From assembly GCA_030867875.1 (NCBI GenBank), contig JAOWCC010000019.1:37863976-37927975 (forward strand): a DNA stretch of 64,000 bases, given 5' to 3'. Position numbers and translations under genes: made by a program. The notes beneath the pieces are model-generated. The model made no database searches. It worked only from the letters and a program-made list of their open reading frames with translations, and had not been told where the DNA came from. Within the stretch, counting starts at the first letter, position 1; each line of letters begins with the position of its first letter. This DNA is from Actinernus sp. WN-2022. Its lineage: Eukaryota; Cnidaria; Anthozoa; Actiniaria; Actinernidae. Shown here piece by piece: positions 12,201 to 26,100 of the stretch.

Positions 12201-15200
12201 AATGCTTGATAACAATATGCACTATGTCCTTAAAGGCTATATGCCTCAGTCTGTACGCATATTTGCATTGATTTTAACCATCCCACATGTGCGGAAGTAG
12301 ACTTGCTCCAAGTCGAACTCGCTGAGTCACTGGGTAAGCGATTACTGGGTCAAAAATCGAGCTCGAGAATCGAAGCGAGATGCGAGTTCGACTTGTTTCA
12401 CTTGCAGGAAATTGAATCGGGGGATTATGTATTGGCGCGAAAACACGTTTCAGGGGCGGAGCTTACATTTCGCGCCTTTGACAAACTCTTTCTGAGTACA
12501 ATCAAATTGTAAATACCACATCCACGGTCGACTGACTTGACACGTCAACTTACAATGCCTGAAGAATTGACGCTTTGTGATTGGGCAAATCTTAGGACGT
12601 CATAAGCCACGCCTCCGGTTGAAAAATCAACCGGTAAATTTTGGCGCGCTGCAAGTGGGAAAAGTTATTCGTGCGGGGGCCTAAGAAGGACTTTGAGAAA
12701 GTCTAGTGCGGAAGGTTCGTCGGTTGATATGAAAATCACTGAAAGTAACTGTACCGGCCCTATCTCAAATATAAAGGTCTCCCACAGTGACGCATCCCTT
12801 TAACGTCCATAACTTAGTACTGAAATACTGGTACACGACAGGTGGGCTGAGGACTTGAAAACCTGAAAAGCCAAAACAGCATCCAGATGTGAAGTAATAT
12901 ATGTAAAACACGAGGAGCTGTTTTAGAAGCGATTTCTAAATACGGTGAGAGGGGGTTGAAAACCGAGGCAAAGCCGAGGCAAAGCTAAAACAAGCTCTTC
13001 GTGTTTTACAATTGGCTTCTCAAACTCCAAAGCAGTTAATAGTTCAATGGACGCAAGTAAAGTTCCCCCGGGAGAATACCGCCGCCATCCTTACCATCAA
13101 GCTCGTCAGGAGATAACAACACGCACTTTAAGAAGATTTAAGAAATTCAGGGAAAGTTGGAAATTGGTATATCACTTAGAATGTTGCTCAGCCAGTGCCG
13201 CCATATTTGGTTTGATGCCGACAACTCATGGTACATAGCAACAGTAACTAAGGGGATGGAGCCAGTTGTTCAGCTGTTGGACTCGAATACCGTGTAAACG
13301 GTTTGTTATTATGTTGCAGGAGTCTGAAGGACGGCAAGATAGAGTTAGGAGTTCACATCGCTGATGTTTCGTTTTTTGTTAAGCCAGGCTCACTTACCGA
13401 CGCCGAGGCACGCTCCAGGTAAGGTTGAACGGTGGCATTCTTCCTTTTTCTTCTCATTCTTCATTACAAGTGTTATTCAGTAGTTCACTCACTCTCATTC
13501 TCACTCACTCACTCAAGAATAACCCGACATTAAAAGGAAAATCATCACGTCTTTATTGGCGAATTAATTATACATTACTGGACAGCCATGAATGGGGTTT
13601 GTAATTAAACTCTGAAAAGATCAAATGTATGCTGAGGTATATGGATTAGAACGGAAGTTTTGAAAGGCAAGACGCGGTTTCCGCGATTGCTCTGCGTCAT
13701 CGGTAGCACTAGTCTATATACTTAGGCAGTCATAATATCATGGTTAATTGACGTAAAGTTATGTTGCTATATAACACGTTTCTCCCATTGAACAGGTCTA
13801 CAACAGTATACCTAGCAGACAGACGGTATGACATGTTACCCGAGATACTTAGCGCGGATCTGTGCTCGCTCATAAGTGGAGTGGACAGGTACGTCTCTCA
13901 GTTTCCTTTTTTTTTTTTTATTGCTCACGGAGAAATATGCTCTCGCTTTTTCACTGGCACTGCTATTACACGTTCGAAATCTGCGTTTTGGACCTCTTGC
14001 TTTGCTGTTTAATACTGATTGTTTCGTCTGCTCTCAGCCACTAAGAAATCCACGTGTCTCTAGAAATCCTACAACGATAACACCCTGGAATAGAAGAGAA
14101 ATAACTTGTGAATGTCGTGATATGCTTTCCAAATAATTTAAAAGGTCAAAAGTGGATGACTGAGTTTAGAAGGTTTCAGAAGGTTTAATTTTTTTCACAC
14201 ACACAATACAATATACGATACATTAATATATATATATACAAGTGGTGGATGCAAGGGCTAACAACTCTTGAAGGGTTAACAAATGTCCCTTGCACCCCTA
14301 TGTGAAAAAGAAGAGAAAAACAAGTGATTTCATGCCAAAGATAGCAGAACATATAGTGCATAAATGTTAGTATAATCGAAACTAAGAGACAAATAGAAAG
14401 CACTGTGGTAACTGGAGAAAAACACTAAGAGATGAACAGGTATTTCTTGAATTTTGATTTGAAAATAGCACAAGATGCACTATTCTTTATATCTTGTGGG
14501 AGATCATTCCAGACTTTACAGAAGCCTGTTTAACATTAGATTGGCCATAGTTCAATTATGGTTTTTGGGAGGGACAGATTGTTGTTAGTTTTTGAATGGG
14601 TGTCATATCATTGAACGATTGGAAGCCGGAAAATATCTAATAAATATATCAGGTATTAGATGATTTGCCATGTTTGTAAACTAATTCTCTTCTAGTGGTT
14701 CGATTTCGGCTACATGCAGTGAATTGAAATCAATGTTGCTTATTTTTTTTATAAAGCAGAATACCGTAAAATTCCGGTTATAAGCCCTACCGGGCCTTAT
14801 GCAACTGCGTAAGGGTTTTGGGGAGTGCTTATAACCGGAGGGGCGTATATTGGGGATTTGTAACTGGTATGAAAAGGACGTTTGGAAATGCGTTAGCGAA
14901 AAACGATTTTAACACTTTTTGACACTAGCCTTTTGATGCATGCCGGTATTGCCGTATTGATGCGTGCCGGTATTGCCGTATTGCCGCGTGCCGGTATTGC
15001 CGTATTGCCGCGTGCCGGTATTGCCATATTGCCGCGTGCCGGTATTGCCGTATTGACGCGTGCCGGTATTGCCGTATTGACGCGTGCCGGTATTGCCGTA
15101 TTGACGCGTGCCGGTATTGCCGTATTGATGAGGACAGGGTCTGGGAGAAGGGGGCTTATATCCGGGAAGGATTTTATGTTACCAAACTGAGGGGGGAGGG

Positions 15201-18200
15201 AAAGGGGTGATATGAGCTAGATTTTACGGTTATTTCATCCAATCTTTGCCATCCTTCACCATAACATGTATCATATTTTCTCCAGTGTATTTGTACATGA
15301 TACTCTACTAATATGAATTGTTTTTTCCTTTCAAATAATGGATTAAAGAATCCTTTCAAGTCAAATTGTCACTGATTAAATTATATTTCACCATTTAATG
15401 TACTCGATTGTCTGTATGAATTAGATTCTTTAAAATCAACAGGAAGTGATAATATACCTATTAAATATATAAAACAGTCTGCTGAAATCATTTTCAGACC
15501 CCTTTGTTTTATTATGAATACATCTCTTGATTGTGGAACATTCCCTGATCTTATGAAAATCGCTAAAGTAATCCCTGTGTTTAAGGCCGGTGATCATTCA
15601 GATGTGACAAATCATCAACCAATTTCACTACTCCCTACTTTTGCAAAGATATATGAGAAGATAATCTGTGAAAAGTTAACCCAGTATTTAGAACATAACA
15701 ATGTACTTTATCAAAATCAGTTAGGTTTTCGTTAAAAGAGTGGCACACAATTATCTATTATAGACTTCATTGAAATAATAAGAGATTCTATAGACAATGG
15801 CAAATTATCAATTTAGATTTTTTTAGATTTATTGAAAGCATTCGACACAGTGAATCATAAAATACTATTGGAAAAATAGCACGATTTGTAACCCTCTGGG
15901 TTTTTAAGCTTATTATTCTGTGCTTTATAATCTTGTGCAATGGATAAATAAATGAATCTGAATCTGAGTCACTTTTGCCTTTGTTAACGTTTAGCTATCC
16001 CATCATGCTCGTTTCAGATATGCCGTGAGCGTGATGTGGGTACTGGACTCAAATTATGACGTCATCAACACGTGGTTTGGTCGTACCGTTATTCGATCAT
16101 CATACAAGTTGTTTTATGAGGTGAGCAGTACATCATTACTTGGGATGTCAAAGAACCTGTTGTGCTATTCGTGAAGAGAAGGGAGTTGTTAGCCGGAGCA
16201 AGACGTTAGTTAAATCGTATGCCTCAGAATTAACCTCGGTCAATTAGCTGTTTTTAAAGCTAGAGGACTAATAATACTGAAATCCGAGAATAAATAACTT
16301 TCATTTTCCTTTCCTTGTATAGCCAAGAGTAAGGATGAATTTGTCATGTTTTCGCACTTGTGAATGACGTATTTCTGGGGGTGAAGCGTTCAGTGACAAT
16401 TTCTTTGATGTGCAATAGCTCAGTGTTGCAGAACAGAGTTGAACAGCCTCCTCCACAGGTAACAACTCTACATGTATATAACACTCCATCGGTCACTCTA
16501 AGTCTCCCTGTAAATAAATGGACGCGGGTACAGTTGGCTGTGAAGGAGGCTAAGGTTTGAAGTAGTAAGGCAACTCTCAGATAAAGTCTATACACCAGTT
16601 ACGCACAGGAAACAAGGTACTGTATCTGAACTGACCAATACCCTGTTTACAGGGAGGTAGGGTAGGACAAAAACTAGCTTGCCGCGTTTTATATATGTTT
16701 AAATGACCGGTCTTAAGCTTGTTACTTCAGCTGTTGAAGCATACGTACCTGTTTCCAGGCTGCCCAGGGCATAGCTGATGGCGAGGTTACCGAGGAAGCA
16801 CTCATTGAAGACATCCCAGAACTTCAGGCTCTCGACAAGAACACCGCTCTTAAAAGGTGAATATACTGAAGGCTCCATGGATAATAAAAATTACCCGAGG
16901 GGGGGATCCGTTTTTTGTCAAGTTTGAAATGAGGTAAAAGTTTTGAGACGCCAGTGGCACACGCCTATCCGTCCCTCCCCCGGAAAAAAACATTGCTACT
17001 GTGAACTGCATGCTCTCGATTGGAGCGGTTTTTTATACGTGTCGTAAACCAATCCCAAAGTAATTAGAGTCAATCATGGGAGCAAGTAAAATCGCACTGT
17101 GCCAACATGAAGATAAGTATTTCGTGACTGGTTTTACTTAAACCAATTGTTTAAGCCGGTTTGTCTTAGTCAGTTTACACACACAAATGGCAGTGTGAAA
17201 CGAGAATATACTTTCGGGGTGTAAGCGAGCCGTCCTGGATTAATTAAACACTGGTAGTGTTTTATCTGTATCACGGCGTGACGAAAATGTTTCTACGGTG
17301 TTTGAAGATTAATATTTTTCATAATGATATTTTATTAAACACAATATTTTTTGTTTTGCTCTGATTTTGAAGAAAAAAAACAAAGGTTGAGGATCAGAGC
17401 ATTTACGCCCAGTTGAAACGTCGAATTTCTGCCGTGTCTTATTCAATTCAAATAAGTTCGGCAGAAATGCGACAGTTTGGTTGATACGTCGAATTTAATC
17501 TGTCGCACTTTACCACACTAAAAATTCGATGTATGAATCAACTGTCGCATTTCTGCCAAACTTATTTGAATTGAATAAGACACGGCAGAAATACAATGTT
17601 TGAACCGGATTTTAATTCAGTGTTTCCTAGCATTAGCATAACGTACACATTAGGTTCGATACGACAGAGATACGATGTTTGAATGATGTCGAACTTTCGG
17701 TACAAATTCGACTAGTCGAACTTAATTGATTCGAACATCGAATTTCTGTCGGATTTCATTCGTGAATTGAATTTGACACGGCAGGAATTCCACGTTTGAA
17801 CCAGGCTTTAGCGAACATTAAAGCTGCTAAAATTGGGAGCAGCTTCCAACAGGAAAATCGGAAGAATCAAAGAAAAGAGGCAAAACAAAACAATAGCACC
17901 AGAAATTTAAAAAATGGCGGGAAATGCAATCCAATGAAACTGTGAAATTTCGCGGGTTTTCTTTTGTATTACGCCAGAGCCAATCATCAAGAACATTAAG
18001 AGAGTGAAACAAAAGCTTGTCAGAACAATACTTAATTTACAACTTAGACCGAACACAAGTCGTAATGTCAACCAGAGAAGGACAGGAAAAGGGCTAAAGG
18101 ACTATGCTACAGAGACAGATGAATGATCTATTACGTTGTACAATGTTTTCAGAAGTCGCTGTCCAGCAAAGAACAATGTACGCAAACGCCATTTTTCCTG

Positions 18201-20061
18201 GTCGTAAATCCCGCCGTACACGGGAGCTATCAGCTTAGCCAACGGGTACGACATATATTTTGCTAAGCTGTTAGCTCAAGCGCCGTTTCACCGTACACGG
18301 TGAATTCACTAAGCTATCCCCTTAGCTAAGTACTATTACTTCGCTGGATGTCGCCATTTTGAAATCACGTGAGAGCGCTGTGCGTTTTCATTGGTCAATA
18401 AGCTGTTAGCTCAAGCGCCGTTTCACCGCACACGGTGAATTCACTAAGCTATCCCCTTAGCTAAGTACTATTACTTCGCTGGACGTCGCCATTTTTAAAT
18501 CACGTGAGAGTGCTGTGTATTTTCATTGGCCAATAAGCTGTTAGCTCTCTTAAGCGTACACGGTGAGTTTCTCGCCTCAAGAAACTGAAACTATCAAACA
18601 CGATATATATTTTCCTCACGATCAATTGAGGCGAAAAACTCGCCGAAATTCGCCGCATACGAGAGGGTCCAAGAGCTATCAGCTTAGCAAACGAACTCGT
18701 GCCTCAAGAGATTAAAAATATTACACATGATATGATAAACATTTTCCTCACGGTCAATTGAGGCGAAGAACTCGTCGAAACTCGTCGAAATTCGCCGCAC
18801 ACGAGAGCTATCAGCTTAGCAAGCGAGATTTCGTGCCCGTTAGCTAAATTGATAGCAATCGTGTGCTGCGGGCTTAAAATATAAGCGAGCTCCAGTCATA
18901 CAATACGCAGTCTACCAGCGACCACAAGCTCAGCAGATAACACACCGCGGCAAAATGTCACGCGCATGCGCTTTTGACGAGCCGGTCGCACGCGTTTCTC
19001 CCCAGTTTCCCGCCAAAACTAAAAGAAAACAGAGTCACGTGAAATGTTTCGCGAAAAAACAAGAAAACTACTTAAAAGCTAAGCCTAAGACTTTAACATG
19101 TTGAATTTTTCTTCATTTGTAATTCCCTGAAAGTTATAAAATTATTTACTAAAAACGTTTAAGACCTCGGAAACTAGTATTTGAACTCGAGAGCCTTCGT
19201 TCTTTCGGCCAGCGGAGTGTAACCCAGTGTAAGCAGACAACAACCTCAAGCCTTTGTTTCCACAGTTAACTGCTTCGAGAAATTTATCAATGTCAGGCAG
19301 CACTGACCGAAATATAGAATGCAGTTCACAATTAATCCCTTCCTAGAAATCAGGGAAGTTTTGATTGCAGAAAATATCAGCGATCGTTAGTTCCAGATAT
19401 GCCATGGCCCAGTAAAAGTTGTCTAGGGTACAAACAAACGGCGTATCTATAGCTAGCTGTCATCGAATTAGTGACGATGAAGATTTTAAAATTTCTCGCC
19501 GACCACATGGCACATAAGCGAACGGTTTGGTTATCTAAGGGTGCGTTCGATTGACCATATTCCGGAATAAGAATACACAGAATGATATTAACTACAAATC
19601 GCTTATTTCGGGATTTTTAGTCCATGGAATACAAGATGTATCCTGAATATCATATTTCAGCAAACTTTAGTAGCTTATAGTGCAAAATGTGCCTGAACCA
19701 GTGATTTCCAGAGATTATTCCATCTATTCTTATTCCGGAATACGGTCAATCGAACGCGCCCTAAGTGCCAACATACGCCTCTTACCAACCCTTTTTCTAC
19801 GAATTTTACCTTTCGTGCACTTTGGATTAGCAAGTTTGCTATTGTAAATGGTTCTGACGTCTGACATTGTATTACCATTCATCTTTTGTCTTAATAATAT
19901 ATTAACATAATAGAATAATTAATAACGGATTAATCAGTGGCATTTCCACGAGGTGGCTCTTCATCCACTGATGGGCGTACGGTTTAACGTCCTTATCCGA
20001 GAAGACGTAAGGTCTAACCATTTGCAGCTCGTGAACGAAATTGTTTCACAAAGGCAGCACC

Positions 20062-20100
<39 letters not shown>

Positions 20101-23100
20101 CCGGGGTTTGAACACATGACCTCCCGCACAACAGACCGGCGCTTAACCACTGAGCTAACTGGGAGGTGGTCTCGATTTACGGCGAGGTTTGAAATACTGT
20201 AATCCTACCCAAGATGATATGAAACGGCTCGGGCTGTACAGAAAAGACCTGGGTCTGATATGTCTCCGTACAGACCACGCTCGCGGTTAATAAGCAGTTA
20301 ATTGTTCTCGGAAACTGTTTTCTGGCAATGTCAAACGGTTTCAACATCGGTTTCAACAAATGTTGTACCGATGTTGAAGAAATAGGTAAACTGTGAACTG
20401 GGACCGGTTGTTCAAATTAAAGGGTGGATAACTTTATCCACCGGATAAATCCTTATCCAGTGGATAAGTATTAACCAGACTAGCTTATGTTATCCACTAG
20501 ATAAAGTTATCCACCCTTTGAATAACCGGGCCCAGAACGATAAAATACTGAACCTCTTGTCAATACTAATGCCTTTGATCATTACTGTAGACTGGTAGAT
20601 ATCCGGTGGTCGGTGTGTCAATTGATGGACATAGCCAGACATCTCAAAGCGCGTAGGACAATAGAAGGTATTGATTGTTAAAGGGAATCACGGCTGAAAA
20701 ATAATATTTGTTCTCAAGTGTTTGTTATGGATGTCTAAGTCTGCTGTTGTGTTTGTCTCTAGTAAATTGTACACTAGATGTCATTTATGCACCGATATTC
20801 CTGTCGATAAAACTCCTCTGAATTTCCTGTGCGCCGCCATCTTGGATCTCATGACGTCACAGTTTGCCCCTATTGTTGCACAACAAAAGAGCTATTGTTT
20901 TCTATCAATATGGGCAACACTGTGACATTGTTTTTCAGCCGAGATTCCCATTTAAAGCTGTAAAAGACTGCGATTCGAACCATAAACCTTCCGCGTGTAA
21001 GGCAAACGTCATAACCATTACGCTAAGCAGACGATCCACGGCTAGCCTGCGTAGCAAGCCCAGGGGGAATGGGGAAGATTGGGAATTGGGAAAGAGGGGA
21101 GAGGGAATGAGGAGAGGGGAAGAGGGGAAGAGGGGAGGAGGAATGGGGAGAGGAAAAGGGAAAGGAGGGCTTGCAACGAACCCCCCGTTTTTTCCCTTTT
21201 AACGTTCATTTTTCAGACGTAAAATTCCGATTGGCTAAAGTGGTGTTCAATGACATTTGATTGACACTTGTAATAAAAATAGCAGTTATGGCGCGATGCA
21301 ATGAAGAAGTGTTTACGAAGTCGAAGGACTTGTTGGCCATTTGAGTTTTGACCCACCAGATTTGGAAAAAGTATCTTCAACTTCTTGTAGTTTATAGAGC
21401 TATTAGTAGATGTACAGCGATAGCTTCAGGGTTGTCGGAAAAACGAATAGCGAAGACCCAGGCGGAAAAACGAACCCCGAAAAACCGAAGACCGGAGAAG
21501 AACTGAAGCCTGTTGTGAATTTTTCCTTGTCGAAAATCGTATGTTTAAGCCAAAATGTCTTGCTGGAAATTTAGTACGGATACCCTAGAGGTTTTAGAGA
21601 GTTTTTATTTGGTGAAAATCCATACAGAACTCCATTTTCTAGCCCAAATGTTTGATCTTCGGCTTCGTGGAGAAGGCAGTTCAACATGGCGGCCCGTCTT
21701 GTTCAACCAGTGCTGTATACAGTTATAGACTTAGTCTAGGCCAACTTTAGCAGCCTTGAGTTGCCTAAGAAGCAGATTCTTTACGACTAGGATGTCAAGT
21801 GATTCAGGATAGCTACGTCTTGGGACCAGAAACTGCGAAGTTGTATTTTATTTTGATGCAAATGTCTGAAGGGTTGTGTTTTGTTACGCCAGTGTTTGGA
21901 AAGCGAAAGTCGTGAATGGACGAAAAACATTTTCAAACTTTTGATGTGGAAACACTGACTTGTATGGCCAAATATTGTACTACACTTGGATAATATGTAC
22001 CCAGGAGACGTCAATAGCTTTTATTGCACTCAATTTGGTGCAGAAATGTGTTTTTGCGTACAAAACGCTCGCCAGATTGAGAGAGAAACCAAAATGGTCT
22101 TGGCTAGGCCAATTTAGTAGCCTTAATTTACCTTAGGTTGCCATAAGTAGTAGATTCTTTACGATTAGGATGTCAAGCGATTCAGGATAGCTACGTTTTA
22201 GGACCAGAAGCTGCGAAGTTGTATTTTATTTTGAGGCATTAGACTCTAGAGAGTTTTATAAATACTTAGTAACGCGAGTGTATTGTGTTTTTTCGTGTCG
22301 AAAAACGTATGTTTAAGCCACAATTTCCCGCTGTAAATTTAGTATGGTACCCCAGGGGTTGTAGAGTGTTTATTTGGTGAAAATCCATGCAGAAATCAAT
22401 TTTCTAGCCCAAATGTTTGACCTCTGTTCTTCGTTTTTCCTAGGGGTCATTTTGAACTTCCTTCGCACCGAAGGTCGAACATTTGTAACAGACAGAAACA
22501 AGGAAGTTGATTGGTTGATTTTGACAGATGTCATGTCAGACGACACTGAAAATGAATTTATAATTTGGGGGCGTAAGGGAAAAAACGGGGGGTTCGTTGC
22601 AAGCCCTCCTTTCCCTTTCCCTTTCCTCTCCCCATTCCCCCTCCCCCCTCTTCCAATTCCCTCCCTCTCCCCTCTTCCCTCCTCTTCCCAATTCCCCCTG
22701 GGCTTGCTACGCAGGCTAATCCACGGCCGGAGAGCGACACATTTTCATCTTTATACTTGATACTCTACCTAAGTTTACCTCTGACAGTAATTTAGCTCAC
22801 CTGGTTTTGGCGGATGTTATTTAGTGCCTTCCGTGTAACAACAGACGAAACCGTGTGACGTCATAAGATTCAAGACGTACTCTGAATTTCTAACTCTGAA
22901 TTTCTAACGAGACCTGAAACAACCATGGGGGCTGATCAAAGCCAGGTCCCGGCTAATCCACAGATCGAAATGGAATTTAGCGAATTTAGCGTGTTGGGAG
23001 GAAAACCGGAGAACCCGGAGAAAAACCCTCGGAACAAGGGCGAGATACCAACAAACTCAACTCACATATGGCGCCGCGTCCGGGAATCGAACCTGGGCCA

Positions 23101-26100
23101 CAGAGGTGAGAGGCGTAGCGCTTAACCGCTGCGCCACCCCAGCTCACAGCTGAATCACACGAGCGCGTTTGCGAAATCAGACGCTGATTGGCTGAGAGGA
23201 GTGGTGATTCAGAGTGGACTACACGTGCTATTTATAACTTTGCAACCGATATCAACAAAAGTCTAAATCGTCAAGTCGCTTCACGACTTCGGCGATATCG
23301 GTTTTATCGTGCAATTTAACGTGGAATTGCCTCATCAGGCATGTGATTTTCCTATATTACTTCTAAACCCTTACTTCTTATCTTAAAGTGCATATAAGCC
23401 CTAGCCAGTTATCTGTGATATCGATTGTACTTGAAGTGGATGATAGTCCAATGGTAGAATATTTCTTGATTTGGGTGTTGCGTGTACGAGATACAAAGGT
23501 TTATATTTCCAATATGCTAATGAGGTGATGTCATCACCGACATTTGCTGAATTTCTTTGTGTTTGTGAATTAACCTATTTACTAATTTAGAATTTTTTGG
23601 GGTAAAATCACTTTGATAAGCTTCAAATATAACTTAGGATTTAAAAATAGGTAATGTCTCTTCCAACATGCTTTTGTATAATAAATGATGTCAGTGATGA
23701 TATCACACATTAGCATATTGGAAATATAAACCTTTATATCTCGTAGACGCAACACCCAAATCAAGAAATATTGTACCTTTGGACTATCCACTTCATGTAG
23801 AAACGATATCAAAGATAACTTTCTAGGGCTGATATGCACTTTAAACTATAAGAAAAGTTAAGAAAATATTGAAATTTTGATGAAAAGGGTAAAACAATAG
23901 TTTTGCGTCACGGGCATGCGCAGTGTAGACAATAACAGGTCCCATAATGGTGAGACGGTATGTAGTCATCGAGACAGGAGTTCTACCGTGATCCTTTACC
24001 AGTGTAGGGGAGGTCAGTGATTGGTTGAGACTACCTGCCCATACAACACTAGCTTAGTTAGTATTCTGTAACTGATACTGTATGGGGATTTACAGGGTAC
24101 CCATGTGACTCGAGTGATGCGTTTGGATTGGTTAGCACCCTTATGAATTATTAATGATTTTTGCAAGTCTTCATACGTGTAATGGTTGTCAGGTGCTCTG
24201 GAGCTCGAGGGGGTGGAGGTTCAGGTCCAACTTGGCGAAAAGAAGGATATCAAAGATCTTGTTCCAAGAAAGGTGAGGAATCATTCTTTAAGAAATATGT
24301 GATGCTGTTTGGTTGGGGTATTTTTACTTGAAGATCGTTATGGGCATGAGCCTTCTGGTTGCTGGAAAACGCGAACAGTAAATCAACAACAACAACATCG
24401 ACAACAACGATAAAACCCTATCATAGATCTCCTACCCGTAAAGACAGATGTGTTGTGTTGTAGGATTAGCTAACGTGATACCATACTGTTCTATGACCGA
24501 GTGGTTAACACGTGCGCTCGTTTGTCAATAACCAGTCGATTTGCCTACTCGTCGACTGGGATTAATTCTTATTCTGTTCAGTTTTAACACGGCCACATCA
24601 GCTTAAGCTACAATAAACGCACTGTGTATAATTAAGTACTGTCAATTGTTTATACAATAATAATATTATATGAGAAAATAAATTTCTGCAATCTAACTGG
24701 CTAAGATGAATGGTATTTCAGCGTAATAATACTGGCATTGGAAGCTCCAAGGAGTGGTCTGATTTCAAGCTAGCTCTGGGGGCACTCATGTACACGACGT
24801 AATAGGGATGTGCTGTGGTACCTGGTCCGTGTTTGAGCCTCCGAGGTCTTCATTAAAACTGCCAGAGTCAGCCCCTCACTAGACTTTCTCAAAGTCCTTT
24901 CCAATTTTTCCAAAAACATATATGTCGCTTGCTTGCTTGTTGCTCACCTCGCTTCGCTCGAAAAAAAGAACATTTAAAGAGCTCGACGAGTGGCAAGTCT
25001 AGCACGTCACTCGAAGTTTTGAAAATAAGTTTAAGCTTTCTGAAATCACTCCCAGATTTTACAAACAGAGGCATAAGTGATCAGTCGATGCACAAAATTG
25101 AACACCCTTTCATTTGAATTCTAAACTCTTTAATTTTTTACCGTGATTAGCAAGGCATTTGCTGCCTTTGTAGCATCCTTTTCGCACAGTACTAAGCATA
25201 ACAAGAGGCCCTGAGTGGCCTTAACTCGGGCCATCTATAGCATGTACTGCATGGAGTTCTAGCATAATTTTGTGTCAACATGGTTTGTGCTAGAGTAGCC
25301 AGAGAATTGGTTCTCTACTGATGCCCTTGTCTGTCAAATGTCAATGTGCAAACGCCCCACGTATTCCGGGGGGTTTAGGTTAGGGTATGCCTGGGGGGGT
25401 GGGGGGGTTGGAAATGATAGAGCCATAATACACACACAACACACACATACATGCTGTGCATGTACATTTCAGCCACAATTTCCCTCAATTCTGTAGTTTA
25501 ATATTACTTTCTTTTCAATATTATTGTTCCTTGAGGGTCGTTAGAATTACAAAAAAAAAATTGGTATTTGATGCATTGTAATTATATCAGGTGCAGGTAA
25601 TTATATCAGAAATCAAGCAATTTAGAACAACGAATTCCACATAATGTTGCTATTCACTGTGAATAGTTACATGTAGGTAATGTCATTCTACATGTGAAAT
25701 AAAGTCTTCTATTTGTAATTCTCAATTATTAACAAACCGGTGGAGATGGCTGACATTCAGGCTAAATTCTCAATACAATATTTTCGATTGAGGTCATAAA
25801 CTACAGACCACCATTTTCTAGTATTAGTGAGCTGCCAGTGTGCTAGTGCTCATTTTCTACATCTTGAAGGAGACTGAAACTTATAATGGCAGGCCACAAA
25901 TAAACATGCAATGTCCACTCATTTTTTTCTATCATTGGGGTCACAGCAAGATTAATTTTCATTCCCAAATAATTCTTAAAAGTACTCGTACTCCTGATCA
26001 TGACCGAGTGAAAGTGACAATGCTGACGTCAAGAGCTGAGGAACAACAACAACAATTACATTTATTTTCTCATAAGATGATGGAAATGTTTACGAGTAAT

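Larger units (their letters stand above)
11468..13319. other. Intron between exons c and d (1.9 kb)
   Basis: Contains a decayed SINE (11647-11796), a full-length MITE (11849-12173) and a hairpin at 12896-13022. The stretch 12180-12890 shows no feature I can support. Confidence 0.7.
13889..16017. other. Intron between exons e and f (2.1 kb)
   Basis: Contains two LINE fragments on opposite strands (14188-14560 and 15390-15966) and, between them, a small element with a 24-bp minisatellite (14763-15230). The first 300 bases carry only a T-run at about 13909-13918. Confidence 0.7.
16857..24192. other. Intronic stretch between exons g and h (7.3 kb); must hide one exon
   Basis: Exon g ends with two bases of a codon and exon h starts with two bases of a codon, so they cannot be joined directly. 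An exon of length 3n+2 encoding about 26 residues is expected here and was not found. Recognisable content: palindromic elements at 17407-17806 and 18203-18878, a Harbinger-like MITE (19539-19761), a SINE (20038-20168), a hairpin (20399-20536), a tRNA-like piece (20960-21032), a 1.68-kb Mutator-like element (21043-22718), a SINE (22891-23141) and a TTAA-flanked MITE (23387-23840). The stretch 18900-19530 shows nothing I can name. Confidence 0.7.

Noticed and set aside
22374..22760. 128-codon + frame
   Set aside because: Its second half is the pyrimidine-rich inverted end of the Mutator-like element, giving a low-complexity P/F/S tail. No domain seen.
16857..24192. Direct splicing of exon g to exon h
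   Set aside because: Phases do not match (two bases left over, then two bases at the start), and a conserved helix would be missing.
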